DNA of 24,318 nucleotides from Prevotellaceae bacterium UBA1075 (GTDB lineage Bacteria > Bacteroidota > Bacteroidia > Bacteroidales > Bacteroidaceae): positions 151,860 through 176,177 of the forward strand of contig DCCS01000044.1 of NCBI GenBank assembly GCA_002316015.1, in the 5' to 3' direction. Shown here in pieces: positions 1-7,564 of this stretch; the stretch's first letter is position 1; every line of letters starts with the position of its first letter. A program made the position numbers and the translations under genes. Under the pieces are notes generated by a model. That model was not told the DNA's origin and made no database searches. It saw only the letters and a list, made by a program, of their open reading frames with translations.

Positions 1-23
1 TGGCGGATGCAGCGCACTGCGAT
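1..23 (+). repeat. End of a 22-bp tandem repeat array (cut by window edge)
   Basis: The window opens inside the same 22-bp repeat found at 11197-11306 and 24257-24318. Bases 1-8 are the last eight bases of one unit (TGGCGGAT). Bases 9-23 are the first 15 bases of the next unit (GCAGCGCACTGCGAT), after which the match stops. The array must extend to the left of the window. It has the same orientation as the other two copies and lies beyond the 3' hairpin of the cca operon. Confidence 0.85.
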
Positions 24-173
24 AGGCAGGGAAGAGAATTGGGTAGAGCGAGTGAAGATGGCGGCCAGGGAAAAACATGGGAACCCGCGCGACACCGTGG
101 ATGCCTCGCCCACATGTGACAAAGCCAGCGTGCGCATCCTGACACCCCCATGGGACACCCCCCTGTCACCTAA

Positions 174-217
174 GCGTGCCGCCCATCCTCACTCATGGTT
201 GAGGATGGGCGGCACGC
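174..217 (-). terminator. 18-bp perfect hairpin after cca, terminator-like
   Basis: Bases 174-191 and 200-217 are perfect reverse complements (18 bp, GC-rich) around an 8-base loop, CTCATGGT. The hairpin starts one base past the cca stop codon on the minus strand. The sequence after it on the minus strand (TTAGGTGACAGG) has no U-run, so it is not a textbook intrinsic terminator. It could equally be a 3' stabiliser or a terminator that works without a U-tract. It marks the end of the long minus-strand operon. Confidence 0.65.
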
Positions 218-218
218 G

Positions 219-1715
219 TCAGTCCGCGAGGTATGTCACTCCCGCTGGTCTCCCACAGGAGGGGGGGGCGGGGGAAGGATGCGGCGTGAGCCCCATCTCG
301 GCCGCCTTGTGCAGCATGAACTCGCGCGCGGCCTCGTGGTCGTTGGGTATCACGCTGTCCCAGATGGCATCCTTCACAGCCTGCTTGAGGAGGCCAATCT
401 CGCGGCAAGGACGCAGGTCGAACGTCTGCATAATCTCCTCGCCCGTGATAGGGTTGTGCCATGTGCGGTAATTGTCACGCGCCTGCAGGTCGGCCAGCTT
501 CTGCCTCACCAGCCGGAAGTTGTCCAGGAAGCGCTGCTTCTTCTGCCGGTTGCGGCTGGTGATGTCCGCCTCGCACAGGAGCATGAGATCCTCTATGTCC
601 TCGCCCGCCTCGAAGAGCAGGCGGCGCACAGCGGAGTCCGTCACCTCGCTGTCGGCGATGGCAATGGGCCGCATGTGCAGTCCCACCAGTTTCTCCACAT
701 AGTCCATGCGCTCGTCGGTGGGCAGTTTCATGCGCCGGAAGATGGGCGGAACCATCTTCTGTCCGATATAGTTGTGGTTGTGGAAAGTCCAGCCCACGCC
801 ATTCTCCCACCTCTTGCTGCGCGGCTTGCCGATGTCATGCAGCAAGGCCGCCCACCTGAGCCACAGCGTGGCACGCTCCCCCCCGTGGTGGCTCACATTG
901 TCGAGCACCTCCAGGGTGTGGTAGAAATTGTCCTTGTGGGCACGCCCGTTACGCACCTCCACGCCCTCCAGGGCAGCCAGTTCGGGGAATATGACGGGGA
1001 GCAGTCCGCTCTGGCTCAGTTCCACCAGCCCTATGCTGGGCGTGGGCGCGAGCAGTATCTTGTTCAACTCATCGGTGACGCGCTCCTGCGAGACGATGCT
1101 GATGCGCCCGGCATTGCGTGCCAGAGCCTGCTCCGTCTCGTCCTCGATCTGGAAGTTCAGCTGGGTGGAGAAGCGCACGCAGCGCATCATGCGCAGGGGG
1201 TCGTCGCTGAAGGTCACATCGGGGTCAAGCGGTGTGGCGATGATGCCGTCCTCCAGGTCGAGCAGTCCGTCGAAGCGGTCCACCAGCTCACCGTAGCGCG
1301 CGCTGTTGAGGCAGACGGCAAGCGCGTTGATGGTGAAGTCGCGCCGTTCAAGGTCGTCATCCAGCGTGCCGTCCTCGACCACAGGCTTGCGGCTGTCACG
1401 CGAGTAACTCTCGCGGCGTGCCCCCACGAACTCTATTTCCTGCCCGTGGTACTTGAGCTGGGCTGTGCCAAAGTTGCGGAAGACGCTGACGTGCGCGCCC
1501 CTGCCCAGCCTCTTGCCCAACTGCTCGGCCAGCCGTATGCCCGACCCCACCACCAGGCAGTCGATGTCCTTGGACGGCCGCTCCAGGAAGAGGTCCCGCA
1601 CATAGCCGCCCACCACATAGCACTCCACGCCCATGCTGTCGGCGGTCTCGCCTATGGTGTGGAGCAAGGGGGTGTCCAGCAGGCGTGCCAGGTCGCCGTC
1701 GCTCAAGTGTCTCAT
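219..1715 (-). CDS. CCA tRNA nucleotidyltransferase / poly(A) polymerase family with HD domain
   Basis: A 498-aa class II nucleotidyltransferase expected to add or repair the 3' CCA end of tRNAs in the cytoplasm. Visible motifs in order: GGYVRD (36-41); the metal-binding pair D50/D52 in DIDCLV; RRDFTIN (124-130), the nucleotide-binding signature; and ERVTDE near 211. A C-terminal HD phosphohydrolase-like domain follows, with H260, H266 and H293-D294 (LLHDIGKP). This NT-linker-HD layout is common in Bacteroidetes. Family members usually end near the helix at about residue 476. Here some 20 further Pro/Gly-rich residues follow, encoded across a run of eight C (minus strand) near 261-268, so the tail may be non-functional or variable. 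The start ATG lies one base after the stop of the upstream lipoprotein gene, so the two are probably translationally coupled. Last gene of the operon. Confidence 0.93.
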   Translation of the reverse strand: MRHLSDGDLARLLDTPLLHTIGETADSMGVECYVVGGYVRDLFLERPSKDIDCLVVGSGIRLAEQLGKRLGRGAHVSVFRNFGTAQLKYHGQEIEFVGARRESYSRDSRKPVVEDGTLDDDLERRDFTINALAVCLNSARYGELVDRFDGLLDLEDGIIATPLDPDVTFSDDPLRMMRCVRFSTQLNFQIEDETEQALARNAGRISIVSQERVTDELNKILLAPTPSIGLVELSQSGLLPVIFPELAALEGVEVRNGRAHKDNFYHTLEVLDNVSHHGGERATLWLRWAALLHDIGKPRSKRWENGVGWTFHNHNYIGQKMVPPIFRRMKLPTDERMDYVEKLVGLHMRPIAIADSEVTDSAVRRLLFEAGEDIEDLMLLCEADITSRNRQKKQRFLDNFRLVRQKLADLQARDNYRTWHNPITGEEIMQTFDLRPCREIGLLKQAVKDAIWDSVIPNDHEAAREFMLHKAAEMGLTPHPSPAPPSCGRPAGVTYLAD

Positions 1716-1716
1716 G

Positions 1717-2133
1717 CTACTCCCCGCTTGCCTGTTTGTCCTTGAGTGCCCGTTTCTGGTCCTCCTGCAGCTTGCGCTCGTAGAACCTCTTCTTCACATC
1801 GAGCCTTTCCCATTCCTTGCCCCCGGCCCGTGTGAGGCTGTCGGCGGCCGCCTGCATCTCGATGCTGTCCAGCAACAGGATACCCTGCCTGCGCGCGTTG
1901 ATGGCGGCAGGATGCTTCCGCCGCATGGACAGGATGCTGTCGCGTGCCTCGGAATACTGCCTGTGCCGCAGGGCCGTGCGCGCCTGGTCGAGCATCTGCC
2001 GCGCGCTCTGCTCTTCGTTGGAGCCGCACGCCGTGAACACGGCGGACACCAGCGCGAGCATGGCCGCCGCCGCGTACAGGCGGGTAGAATGTGAGGTGGC
2101 CATAAACCTGGCTTTGCTTGTTTGGGTGTTCAT
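1717..2133 (-). CDS. Small predicted lipoprotein, unknown function
   Basis: I do not recognise the family. The product (138 aa from the chosen ATG) has a short basic N-region, a hydrophobic stretch (AAAAMLALVSAVFTAC) ending in a plausible lipobox cysteine, and a polar, charged helical remainder. The C-terminus is rich in Lys, Arg, Glu and Gln (ERKLQEDQKRALKDKQ), suggesting a coiled coil or extended helix. An outer-membrane or periplasm-facing lipoprotein is inferred. The start is uncertain: an in-frame GTG lies at 2166 and another ATG at 2103. I prefer 2133 because the stretch just upstream is AT-rich and looks like an untranslated leader. Starting at 2103 would still leave a 26-residue lipoprotein signal. 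It lies between the DUF4250 gene (50-nt gap) and cca (1-nt gap) in the same operon. Confidence 0.72.
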   Translation of the reverse strand: MNTQTSKARFMATSHSTRLYAAAAMLALVSAVFTACGSNEEQSARQMLDQARTALRHRQYSEARDSILSMRRKHPAAINARRQGILLLDSIEMQAAADSLTRAGGKEWERLDVKKRFYERKLQEDQKRALKDKQASGE

Positions 2134-2183
2134 GTCTGAAAGAAATATTGTCGCTTGGGGTGACACCGGGGCGGGATGTCGGC

Positions 2184-2381
2184 CTACCAGAATTTGTTGT
2201 GCTCGGCGCTGTACTCATAGCCCGCCCGCGCGAGGGTCTGCTCCAGCTCGCGGCGGTCGATGCCCATGGTCGAGCACAACTCGTCGAGCGAGGGAAACTC
2301 GTCACGCAGCTTCGTGTTGATGAAGCTCATGAGCATGACTGGGTCAGCGGGAAGATGCGTGTAGTGGTGTGTGAAGTCCAT
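2184..2381 (-). CDS. DUF4250 domain-containing protein
   Basis: A 65-aa cytosolic protein matching the DUF4250 pattern as I remember it: a short N-terminus, then 'LPADPVMLMSFINTKLRD', 'SLDELCSTMGIDRREL' and a C-terminal 'AGYEYSAEHNKFW'. The middle part (ordered as PSLDEL..MGIDRRELEQTL) looks like a small helix-turn-helix-like fold, but the function is unknown. The start ATG at 2381 is preceded on the mRNA by CACAGGAAT, giving a modest AGGA ribosome site. In-frame sequence upstream of this Met overlaps the rseP 3' region and is not conserved-looking. It sits 25 nt after rseP and is probably cotranscribed with it. Confidence 0.88.
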   Translation of the reverse strand: MDFTHHYTHLPADPVMLMSFINTKLRDEFPSLDELCSTMGIDRRELEQTLARAGYEYSAEHNKFW

Positions 2382-2406
2382 ATTCCTGTGTGTTGTGCCG
2401 CCCTGC

Positions 2407-3825
2407 TCAGAACCCGAGGAGCGGCAGGATAAAGTTGCGCACGTCATTGCTGAAGGCCACGAGCATCAGTATGGCCAGCAGCCCCAGCCCTATCATCTCC
2501 ATCCACCGCATGACCCCATCGGATGGCTGGCGGCCTGTGACGGCCTCCACCAGGAGGAAGAAGATGTGCCCGCCGTCCAGCGCGGGGATGGGCAGGAGGT
2601 TCATCACGGCCAGGATGATGCTGATGAAGGCTGTGGTGAGCCAGAACTGCTGCCAGTCCCAGGTGCTGGGGAAGATGCTGCCGATGGTGATGAACGAGCC
2701 CACGGACTTCACCCCATCGGCCGATGCCATGTACTTCAGGTCATTGACATAGCCCGAGAGTTGCCTCCAGCCGCGCTGCAGTCCGGCGGGGATGCAGGAG
2801 AGCAGCGTGTAGTCCTGGTGCCTGGTGTCGAAGTCGGGCAGGCGGCGCGTGACACCCATCAGGTAGTTCCCGTCCAGCGTGAGGCTGGCCGTGTCACGGG
2901 TGACACCGCCATCGGCGGTCCACACCACCTGCATGCGGCGCTGCGCGAGGCTGTCCTCGTGGGTGCACCCTTCTGCGGCCAGCACATCCTGGCGGCGCAG
3001 GGTCACTCGGTAGTCAAAGTCATTCCAGGTGCCTATGGCATGGCCGTTGACAGCCACCAGCCTGGCTCCGGGCCGGATGCCGGCCCTCTGCGCGGCCGAG
3101 CCCGGCACCACGGAATCGACCACGGCGGGTGCCGTGGGAGCCATGAAGGCGGGCACCATGCGCAGCATCTCCACCATGTTGAGCCCGCCCTGCGGCATCC
3201 GCACCTCCACCCGCTTGCCTCCACGCAGCACGGTGACCATGCCGGCGTTGGAGATGGTGCGGTATATCGCGCCCGAGTACTCGGCTATCTCCTTGCCATC
3301 GGCCGCCACGGGAATGTCACCGTCGCGGAACCCAAGGCCGTGGGCATACTCGTTGAACTGGAAACCCTGCCTGATGCTCTGCATGGGCACATAGTCCCTG
3401 CCCCATGCCAGCATCACCGCGCTGTAGATGACCCACGCGGCGAGCAGGTTCATCAGTATGCCCCCCGCCATCATCAGGAAACGCTTCCAGGCCTTCTGGG
3501 AGCGGAACTCCCAGGGCTTCGCCGGCTGCTTGAGCTGCTCGGTGTCCATGCTCTCGTCCACCATGCCGGCTATCTGCACGTAGCCGCCCAGGGGCACCCA
3601 GCCGATGCCGTACTCCGTCTCGTTGTCCTTGAAATAGGGGAACAGGCGGGTGAACCAGCGGTCCCTGGTGCTGAAGAGATGGAAGTAGGGGTTGTAGAAG
3701 AGGTAGAACCTGGTCACCTTCACATGGAACAGCTTTGCGAAGCCAAAGTGTCCGAGTTCATGCAGGATGACCAGCAGGGAAAGGCACAGGATGAGTTGGA
3801 GTGCCTTTATCAGGATGATGCTCAT
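2407..3825 (-). CDS. rseP: RIP metalloprotease RseP (site-2 protease)
   Basis: A 472-aa intramembrane zinc metalloprotease of the S2P/RseP family, which cuts transmembrane segments of anti-sigma factors or remnant signal peptides in the inner membrane. The first transmembrane helix carries the zinc motif HELGH (residues 22-26). The third zinc ligand lies in the NLLPIPALDGG motif near 410-419, inside a late membrane helix. A PDZ domain lies in the middle (around VVPGSAAQRAGIRPGARLVAVNGH), and hydrophobic segments flank it and end the protein. The start is the ATG at 3825: the hydrophobic MSIILIKAL sequence begins there, while upstream in-frame sequence overlaps the AT-rich dxr-rseP gap. dxr followed by rseP is a familiar Bacteroidetes gene order, and the 40-nt gap supports cotranscription. 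Its substrate here cannot be read from the window. Confidence 0.95.
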   Translation of the reverse strand: MSIILIKALQLILCLSLLVILHELGHFGFAKLFHVKVTRFYLFYNPYFHLFSTRDRWFTRLFPYFKDNETEYGIGWVPLGGYVQIAGMVDESMDTEQLKQPAKPWEFRSQKAWKRFLMMAGGILMNLLAAWVIYSAVMLAWGRDYVPMQSIRQGFQFNEYAHGLGFRDGDIPVAADGKEIAEYSGAIYRTISNAGMVTVLRGGKRVEVRMPQGGLNMVEMLRMVPAFMAPTAPAVVDSVVPGSAAQRAGIRPGARLVAVNGHAIGTWNDFDYRVTLRRQDVLAAEGCTHEDSLAQRRMQVVWTADGGVTRDTASLTLDGNYLMGVTRRLPDFDTRHQDYTLLSCIPAGLQRGWRQLSGYVNDLKYMASADGVKSVGSFITIGSIFPSTWDWQQFWLTTAFISIILAVMNLLPIPALDGGHIFFLLVEAVTGRQPSDGVMRWMEMIGLGLLAILMLVAFSNDVRNFILPLLGF

Positions 3826-3865
3826 GTATCGTTGCTCTATTATAATATATAATGTGTGGTCTCGT

Positions 3866-5032
3866 CTATTTGCCCAGGGCGCGCACGGCTTCCTCGGCCA
3901 CACGCCTGGCAGCGGCGTCGGTGGCCAGATAGTCGTCCAGCGAGGGCTTCTCCTGGCGCGGCACATGTGCCAGGCTGTGGCCTATGACATCGGCCATGGC
4001 CAGGAACGGTATGCGCCCCTGGCGGAAGGCCAGGTTGGCGACCTCGTTGGCGGCATTCACTATGCACGCCGCGTTGCCGCCCTGGCGTATGGCCTCGTAG
4101 GCCATGCCCAGGCAGCGGAACTTCTCCTCATCGGGCTTCTCAAAGGTCAGGTCCTTCATCCGCCACCAGTCGAGGCGGGGGAAATGGCTTGCCAGGCGTT
4201 CGGGATAGGACAGGGCCAGCTGGATGGGCACTCTCATGTCGGGCGCGCCCAGCTGTGCCTTCACGGCCCCGTCGGCAAACTGCACCGCGCTGTGCACAAT
4301 GCTCTGGGGATGCACCACCACCTGTATCTGGTGCGGGTCAACATCGAAGAGCCACTTGGCCTCTATCACCTCGAAGCCCTTGTTCATCATGCTCGCCGAG
4401 TCGATGGTTATCTTGGCTCCCATCTCCCAGTTGGGATGCTTGAGCGCCATGGCGGGAGTCACCGTGGCAAGCTGCGCGCTGGTGAAGGTGCGGAAGGGGC
4501 CTCCGCTGGCCGTGAGTATAATCTTCTCGATGGGACTCACCTCGCCCATGAGGCTCTGGAAGATGGCGCTGTGCTCGCTGTCAACGGGCAGCACGGCCAC
4601 ATGTTCCCTGAGGCAAAGCCCGGTCACCAGTTCGCCCGCCACCACGAGTGTCTCCTTGTTGGCCAGCGCGATGGTCTTGTGCGCCTTTATGGCACTGATG
4701 GTCGGGCGCAGCCCGCTGAATCCCACCAGGGCCGTAAGCACGATGTCCACGGGCCCCATCTGCACCACCTGGCACAGGGACTCGCTCCCGGCATATACCT
4801 GTATGGGCTCCTTGTCCAGAGCCTGGCGCACCTGCCCGTACTTGCTCTCGTCGGCGATGACCACGGCTGCGGGCTGGTACTTCCTGGCCTGCTCGATGAG
4901 CAGTTCGGCGCGGCTGTTGGCCGTGAGCACATAAGCCTCGAACAGGTCGGGATGCTCGTCGATGACCTCCAGCGTCTGTGTGCCTATGCTGCCTGTGCTG
5001 CCCAGCAGGCATATTCTCTTTTTCCTCGTCAT
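3866..5032 (-). CDS. dxr: 1-deoxy-D-xylulose-5-phosphate reductoisomerase
   Basis: A 388-aa cytosolic NADPH-dependent enzyme that converts 1-deoxy-D-xylulose 5-phosphate to 2-C-methyl-D-erythritol 4-phosphate, the committed step of the MEP isoprenoid pathway. The N-terminal dinucleotide-binding loop GSTGSIG spans residues 11-17. The catalytic-domain motifs ANKETLV, DSEHSAIFQ, TASGGPF and KHPNWEMGAKITIDSASMMNKG are present in the family order, and length is normal. Its ATG overlaps the rimM stop by four bases (ATGA), indicating translational coupling. ispF of the same pathway lies at 10637 on the other strand, so the window holds an early and a middle MEP step in separate operons. The family is the fosmidomycin target. 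Confidence 0.97.
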   Translation of the reverse strand: MTRKKRICLLGSTGSIGTQTLEVIDEHPDLFEAYVLTANSRAELLIEQARKYQPAAVVIADESKYGQVRQALDKEPIQVYAGSESLCQVVQMGPVDIVLTALVGFSGLRPTISAIKAHKTIALANKETLVVAGELVTGLCLREHVAVLPVDSEHSAIFQSLMGEVSPIEKIILTASGGPFRTFTSAQLATVTPAMALKHPNWEMGAKITIDSASMMNKGFEVIEAKWLFDVDPHQIQVVVHPQSIVHSAVQFADGAVKAQLGAPDMRVPIQLALSYPERLASHFPRLDWWRMKDLTFEKPDEEKFRCLGMAYEAIRQGGNAACIVNAANEVANLAFRQGRIPFLAMADVIGHSLAHVPRQEKPSLDDYLATDAAARRVAEEAVRALGK

Positions 5033-5538
5033 AAGTCCAAAAGTCCTGCGGGCAGCCGCATGGTGATGGTCCTGCCCTTGTGGTCGATGTCTGTCACCAG
5101 GTCGGCGGCGGCGGGTATCATCCGCCCGTCCACCAGGAAGAGGACGTTCCGCGTGCTGTCCTCCACATGCTCGATGGCACCCAGCGGGCCACGCTCCTCA
5201 TCGATGAGTCTGAAGCCGGTGAAGTACCGCCAGGTGTACTCGGCCCGGTCCGGGGAAACGGGCGTGAGGCTGTGGGGGAAGAAGACCTCGCATCCGCAGA
5301 GCGCGGACACCTGCCCGGCGGTGTCATAACCCTCAAACTTGACCAGGGCCACCGTGTCAGAGCGGAACCGGTACTCCTCCAGGAAGAACGGCACCAGTAT
5401 GCCATCGACACGGAGCACCAGGTAGTCGGCCTCGGCGCGGTCCCACACGTCATCGGTGAAACTGAGCGCCACCTCCCCCTTCACGCCGTGCGTGCGGGTC
5501 AGTTGCCCTATCCTGTAAACCTCCTCGTCCCTTATCAT
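5029..5538 (-). CDS. rimM: Ribosome maturation factor RimM
   Basis: A 169-aa RimM. This protein binds ribosomal protein S19 and assists maturation of the 30S head and 16S rRNA 3' domain. The N-terminal RimM beta-barrel starts with YRIGQLTRTHGVKGEVAL. The C-terminal PRC-barrel includes the Phe-Arg-Leu-Ile-Asp segment (FRLIDEERGPLGAIEHV) and VLFLVDGRMIPAAADLV. Length is typical. The mRNA upstream of the ATG (ACAGGAAAGGGACTGAAGGCT) is purine-rich and can serve as a ribosome site. It lies 21 nt after murA and overlaps dxr by four bases. Confidence 0.95.
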   Translation of the reverse strand: MIRDEEVYRIGQLTRTHGVKGEVALSFTDDVWDRAEADYLVLRVDGILVPFFLEEYRFRSDTVALVKFEGYDTAGQVSALCGCEVFFPHSLTPVSPDRAEYTWRYFTGFRLIDEERGPLGAIEHVEDSTRNVLFLVDGRMIPAAADLVTDIDHKGRTITMRLPAGLLDL

Positions 5539-5559
5539 GAGCCTTCAGTCCCTTTCCTG

Positions 5560-6867
5560 TCAATCCACGCGGGTTATCCTTGCCCCCAGGGCATTGAGGC
5601 GCGTCTCGATGTGCTCGTAGCCCCGGTCGATCTGCCCCACGTTGTCGATGCGGCTTGTGCCGCTGGCACTCATGGCCGCTATGAGCAAGGCGATGCCCGC
5701 GCGTATGTCCGGGCTGGTCATGCGTGCTGCATGCAGTTTCCTCTGGTTGTCGTGCCCGACGACCACGGCGCGGTGCGGGTCGCACAGGATAATCTGGGCA
5801 CCCATCTCTATCAGCTTGTCGACAAAGAAGAGGCGGCTCTCGAACATCTTCTGGTGAACCAGCACCGAGCCCTTGGCCTGCGTGCTCACCACCAGCAGGA
5901 CACTCAGCAGGTCGGGGGTGAGGCCGGGCCATGGTGCGTCGGCAAAGGTCATGAACGACCCGTCGAGGAACGTCTCTATCTGATAGTGCTCCTGCCGGGG
6001 AATGTAGATGTCATCGTCCCTGTGCTCCACCCGGATGCCCAGGCGTCGGAAGGTGTAGGGGATGATGCCCAGCTGCGGGTAGGCGACGTTGCGGATGCGC
6101 ACGCCGTCGCCCACCATGGCGGCCATGCCCATGAACGACCCCACCTCGATCATGTCGGGCAGGATGTGGTGCTCGGCCCCTCCCAGGCGCGTCACGCCCT
6201 GGATGGTGAGCAGGTTGCTCCCGATGCCGCTTATCCTGGCTCCCATGGCCACGAGCATGTGGCAGAGTTGCTGGATGTAGGGCTCACAAGCCGCGTTGTA
6301 TATCGTGGTGGTGCCCTCGGCCAGCACCGCAGCCATCAGGATGTTGGCCGTGCCGGTGATGGAAGCCTCATCGAGCAGCATATAGGTGCCCTTGAGGCTC
6401 TTGGCCGTGATGGAGAACACCTGGCGGCGCTCGTCATACCGGAAGTCCCCGCCCAGTTTCTTCAGCCCCAGGAAGTGCGTGTCCAGCCTGCGCCGGCCTA
6501 TGTTGTCACCGCCCGGACGCGCCACCATGGCCTGTCCGAAGCGGGCGAGCAGAGGCCCCATGAGCATCACGCTGCCCCGCAGGCGGCCACACCTGTGCAG
6601 GAACTCGTCGCTCCGCAGGTAGGCGGTGTCCACCATGTCGGCCTGCAGGGTGACATCATGCGGCGATGTCCTGCTCACGCGCACCCCGATGTCCTGCAGC
6701 AGGCGTATCTGGTTGTTCACGTCCATGATGTCGGGCAGGTTGTGCAGCGTCACCGGGTCGCTGGTGAGCAGCGCCGCGCTCAGCACCTGCAGGGCCTCGT
6801 TCTTGGCTCCCTGCGGCACTATGTCGCCCTTGAGGCGGTGTCCTCCCTCGATGATGAATGACGGCAT
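5560..6867 (-). CDS. murA: UDP-N-acetylglucosamine 1-carboxyvinyltransferase (Asp-type active site)
   Basis: A 435-aa cytosolic enzyme that transfers the enolpyruvyl group of PEP to UDP-GlcNAc, the first committed step of peptidoglycan synthesis. The fold is an inside-out alpha/beta barrel of the EPT family. Visible motifs: GAKNEAL near 20 (containing the substrate Lys-Asn pair), RGSVMLMGPLLARFG (98-111) and the active-site loop ARPGGDNIGRR. In most MurA enzymes the loop residue after PGG is the PEP- and fosfomycin-reactive cysteine. Here it is Asp121 (codon GAC at 6507-6505, minus strand). Asp variants are known to be active and insensitive to fosfomycin, so intrinsic resistance is inferred. 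It lies 75 nt downstream of the DUF4290 gene and 21 nt upstream of rimM. Confidence 0.96.
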   Translation of the reverse strand: MPSFIIEGGHRLKGDIVPQGAKNEALQVLSAALLTSDPVTLHNLPDIMDVNNQIRLLQDIGVRVSRTSPHDVTLQADMVDTAYLRSDEFLHRCGRLRGSVMLMGPLLARFGQAMVARPGGDNIGRRRLDTHFLGLKKLGGDFRYDERRQVFSITAKSLKGTYMLLDEASITGTANILMAAVLAEGTTTIYNAACEPYIQQLCHMLVAMGARISGIGSNLLTIQGVTRLGGAEHHILPDMIEVGSFMGMAAMVGDGVRIRNVAYPQLGIIPYTFRRLGIRVEHRDDDIYIPRQEHYQIETFLDGSFMTFADAPWPGLTPDLLSVLLVVSTQAKGSVLVHQKMFESRLFFVDKLIEMGAQIILCDPHRAVVVGHDNQRKLHAARMTSPDIRAGIALLIAAMSASGTSRIDNVGQIDRGYEHIETRLNALGARITRVD

Positions 6868-6942
6868 TGTCGGTGTGTCTCTGTGTCGGTTACTGTGTTT
6901 CGTGCATGCCAGGGCGCGCGCGGCGTGCGCCGGGCACCTGTT

Positions 6943-7542
6943 TCAGAAGCGCTTTCTCTTCTTCCGCTGTGCGGGAGCCATCTGCGCCTGGTCGGGCATC
7001 CCCACCGGCGCGAAGCGGTGCTGCTTGAGGTCGAGGCGTATCTCCCCGCGCGTGTAACGGCTGATGTCGGCGGCCACCAGGCGGTCGTCCATCGAGTCGC
7101 GGTTCCAGACAAACAGGTCTTGCTTCATCTGGTTGGCCACCAGTGCCACCAGCGTGTCTCTCTCGTCGCCCTCGGGCAGAGTCTTGGCATACTCAAGCGC
7201 GCTCTCCACCAGGTGCCCGTAATGGCGGCTGCGTATGACCTTCATCGGGTAGGGCAGCGGTTTGGGGTGGGCATAGGCCTTCTCCTCGCTCACGATCTCC
7301 ACGGGATAGTCTATGTCAAGGCGGTAGCGGGATATGCGCGCCAGGTGGTTCCAGAGCTTCTGCTCGTAGTCAGCCTGGCCCGACTGCTGGGGCTGTATGC
7401 GCGCCATGATGTTCACGATAGCGTGCGCGCATCTCTGCCGCTCGGTCTTGGTGGGCAGCCCCACGGCCAGCTCCACCATGTCCTGGACACCTCTCCCGTA
7501 TTCGGGCATGACCAGGTGGGGTTTCTGTGTATTGTACTCCAT
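6943..7542 (-). CDS. DUF4290 domain-containing protein
   Basis: A 199-aa protein with the DUF4290 N-terminus: MEYNTQKPHLVMPEYGR followed by GVQDMVELAVGLPTKTER and a helical core. The segment PQQSGQADYEQKLWNHLARIS and the following YRLDIDYPVEI region belong to the same domain. The C-terminal 20 residues are basic (PAQRKKRKRF), which suggests nucleic acid or ribosome contact, but that is inference. The function is unknown. In Bacteroidetes this gene typically sits directly before murA, as here, hinting at a role in growth or the cell envelope. No signal peptide or membrane segment is seen. The start follows an ACACACACGC leader with no Shine-Dalgarno sequence. It lies 22 nt after tsaB. Confidence 0.9.
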   Translation of the reverse strand: MEYNTQKPHLVMPEYGRGVQDMVELAVGLPTKTERQRCAHAIVNIMARIQPQQSGQADYEQKLWNHLARISRYRLDIDYPVEIVSEEKAYAHPKPLPYPMKVIRSRHYGHLVESALEYAKTLPEGDERDTLVALVANQMKQDLFVWNRDSMDDRLVAADISRYTRGEIRLDLKQHRFAPVGMPDQAQMAPAQRKKRKRF

Positions 7543-7564
7543 GCGTGTGTGTGTCGTTCTTATC

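Noticed and set aside
195..1745. 516-codon open frame on the plus strand
   Set aside because: It lies antisense to cca, whose motifs are unmistakable. Its composition (His, Val, Leu, Arg-rich) is what a GC-rich gene gives on the opposite strand.
2371..3852. 493-codon open frame on the plus strand
   Set aside because: Antisense to rseP. The rseP zinc and PDZ motifs settle which strand codes.
5080..6861. 593-codon open frame on the plus strand
   Set aside because: Antisense to rimM and murA with no domain pattern; an artefact of high GC.
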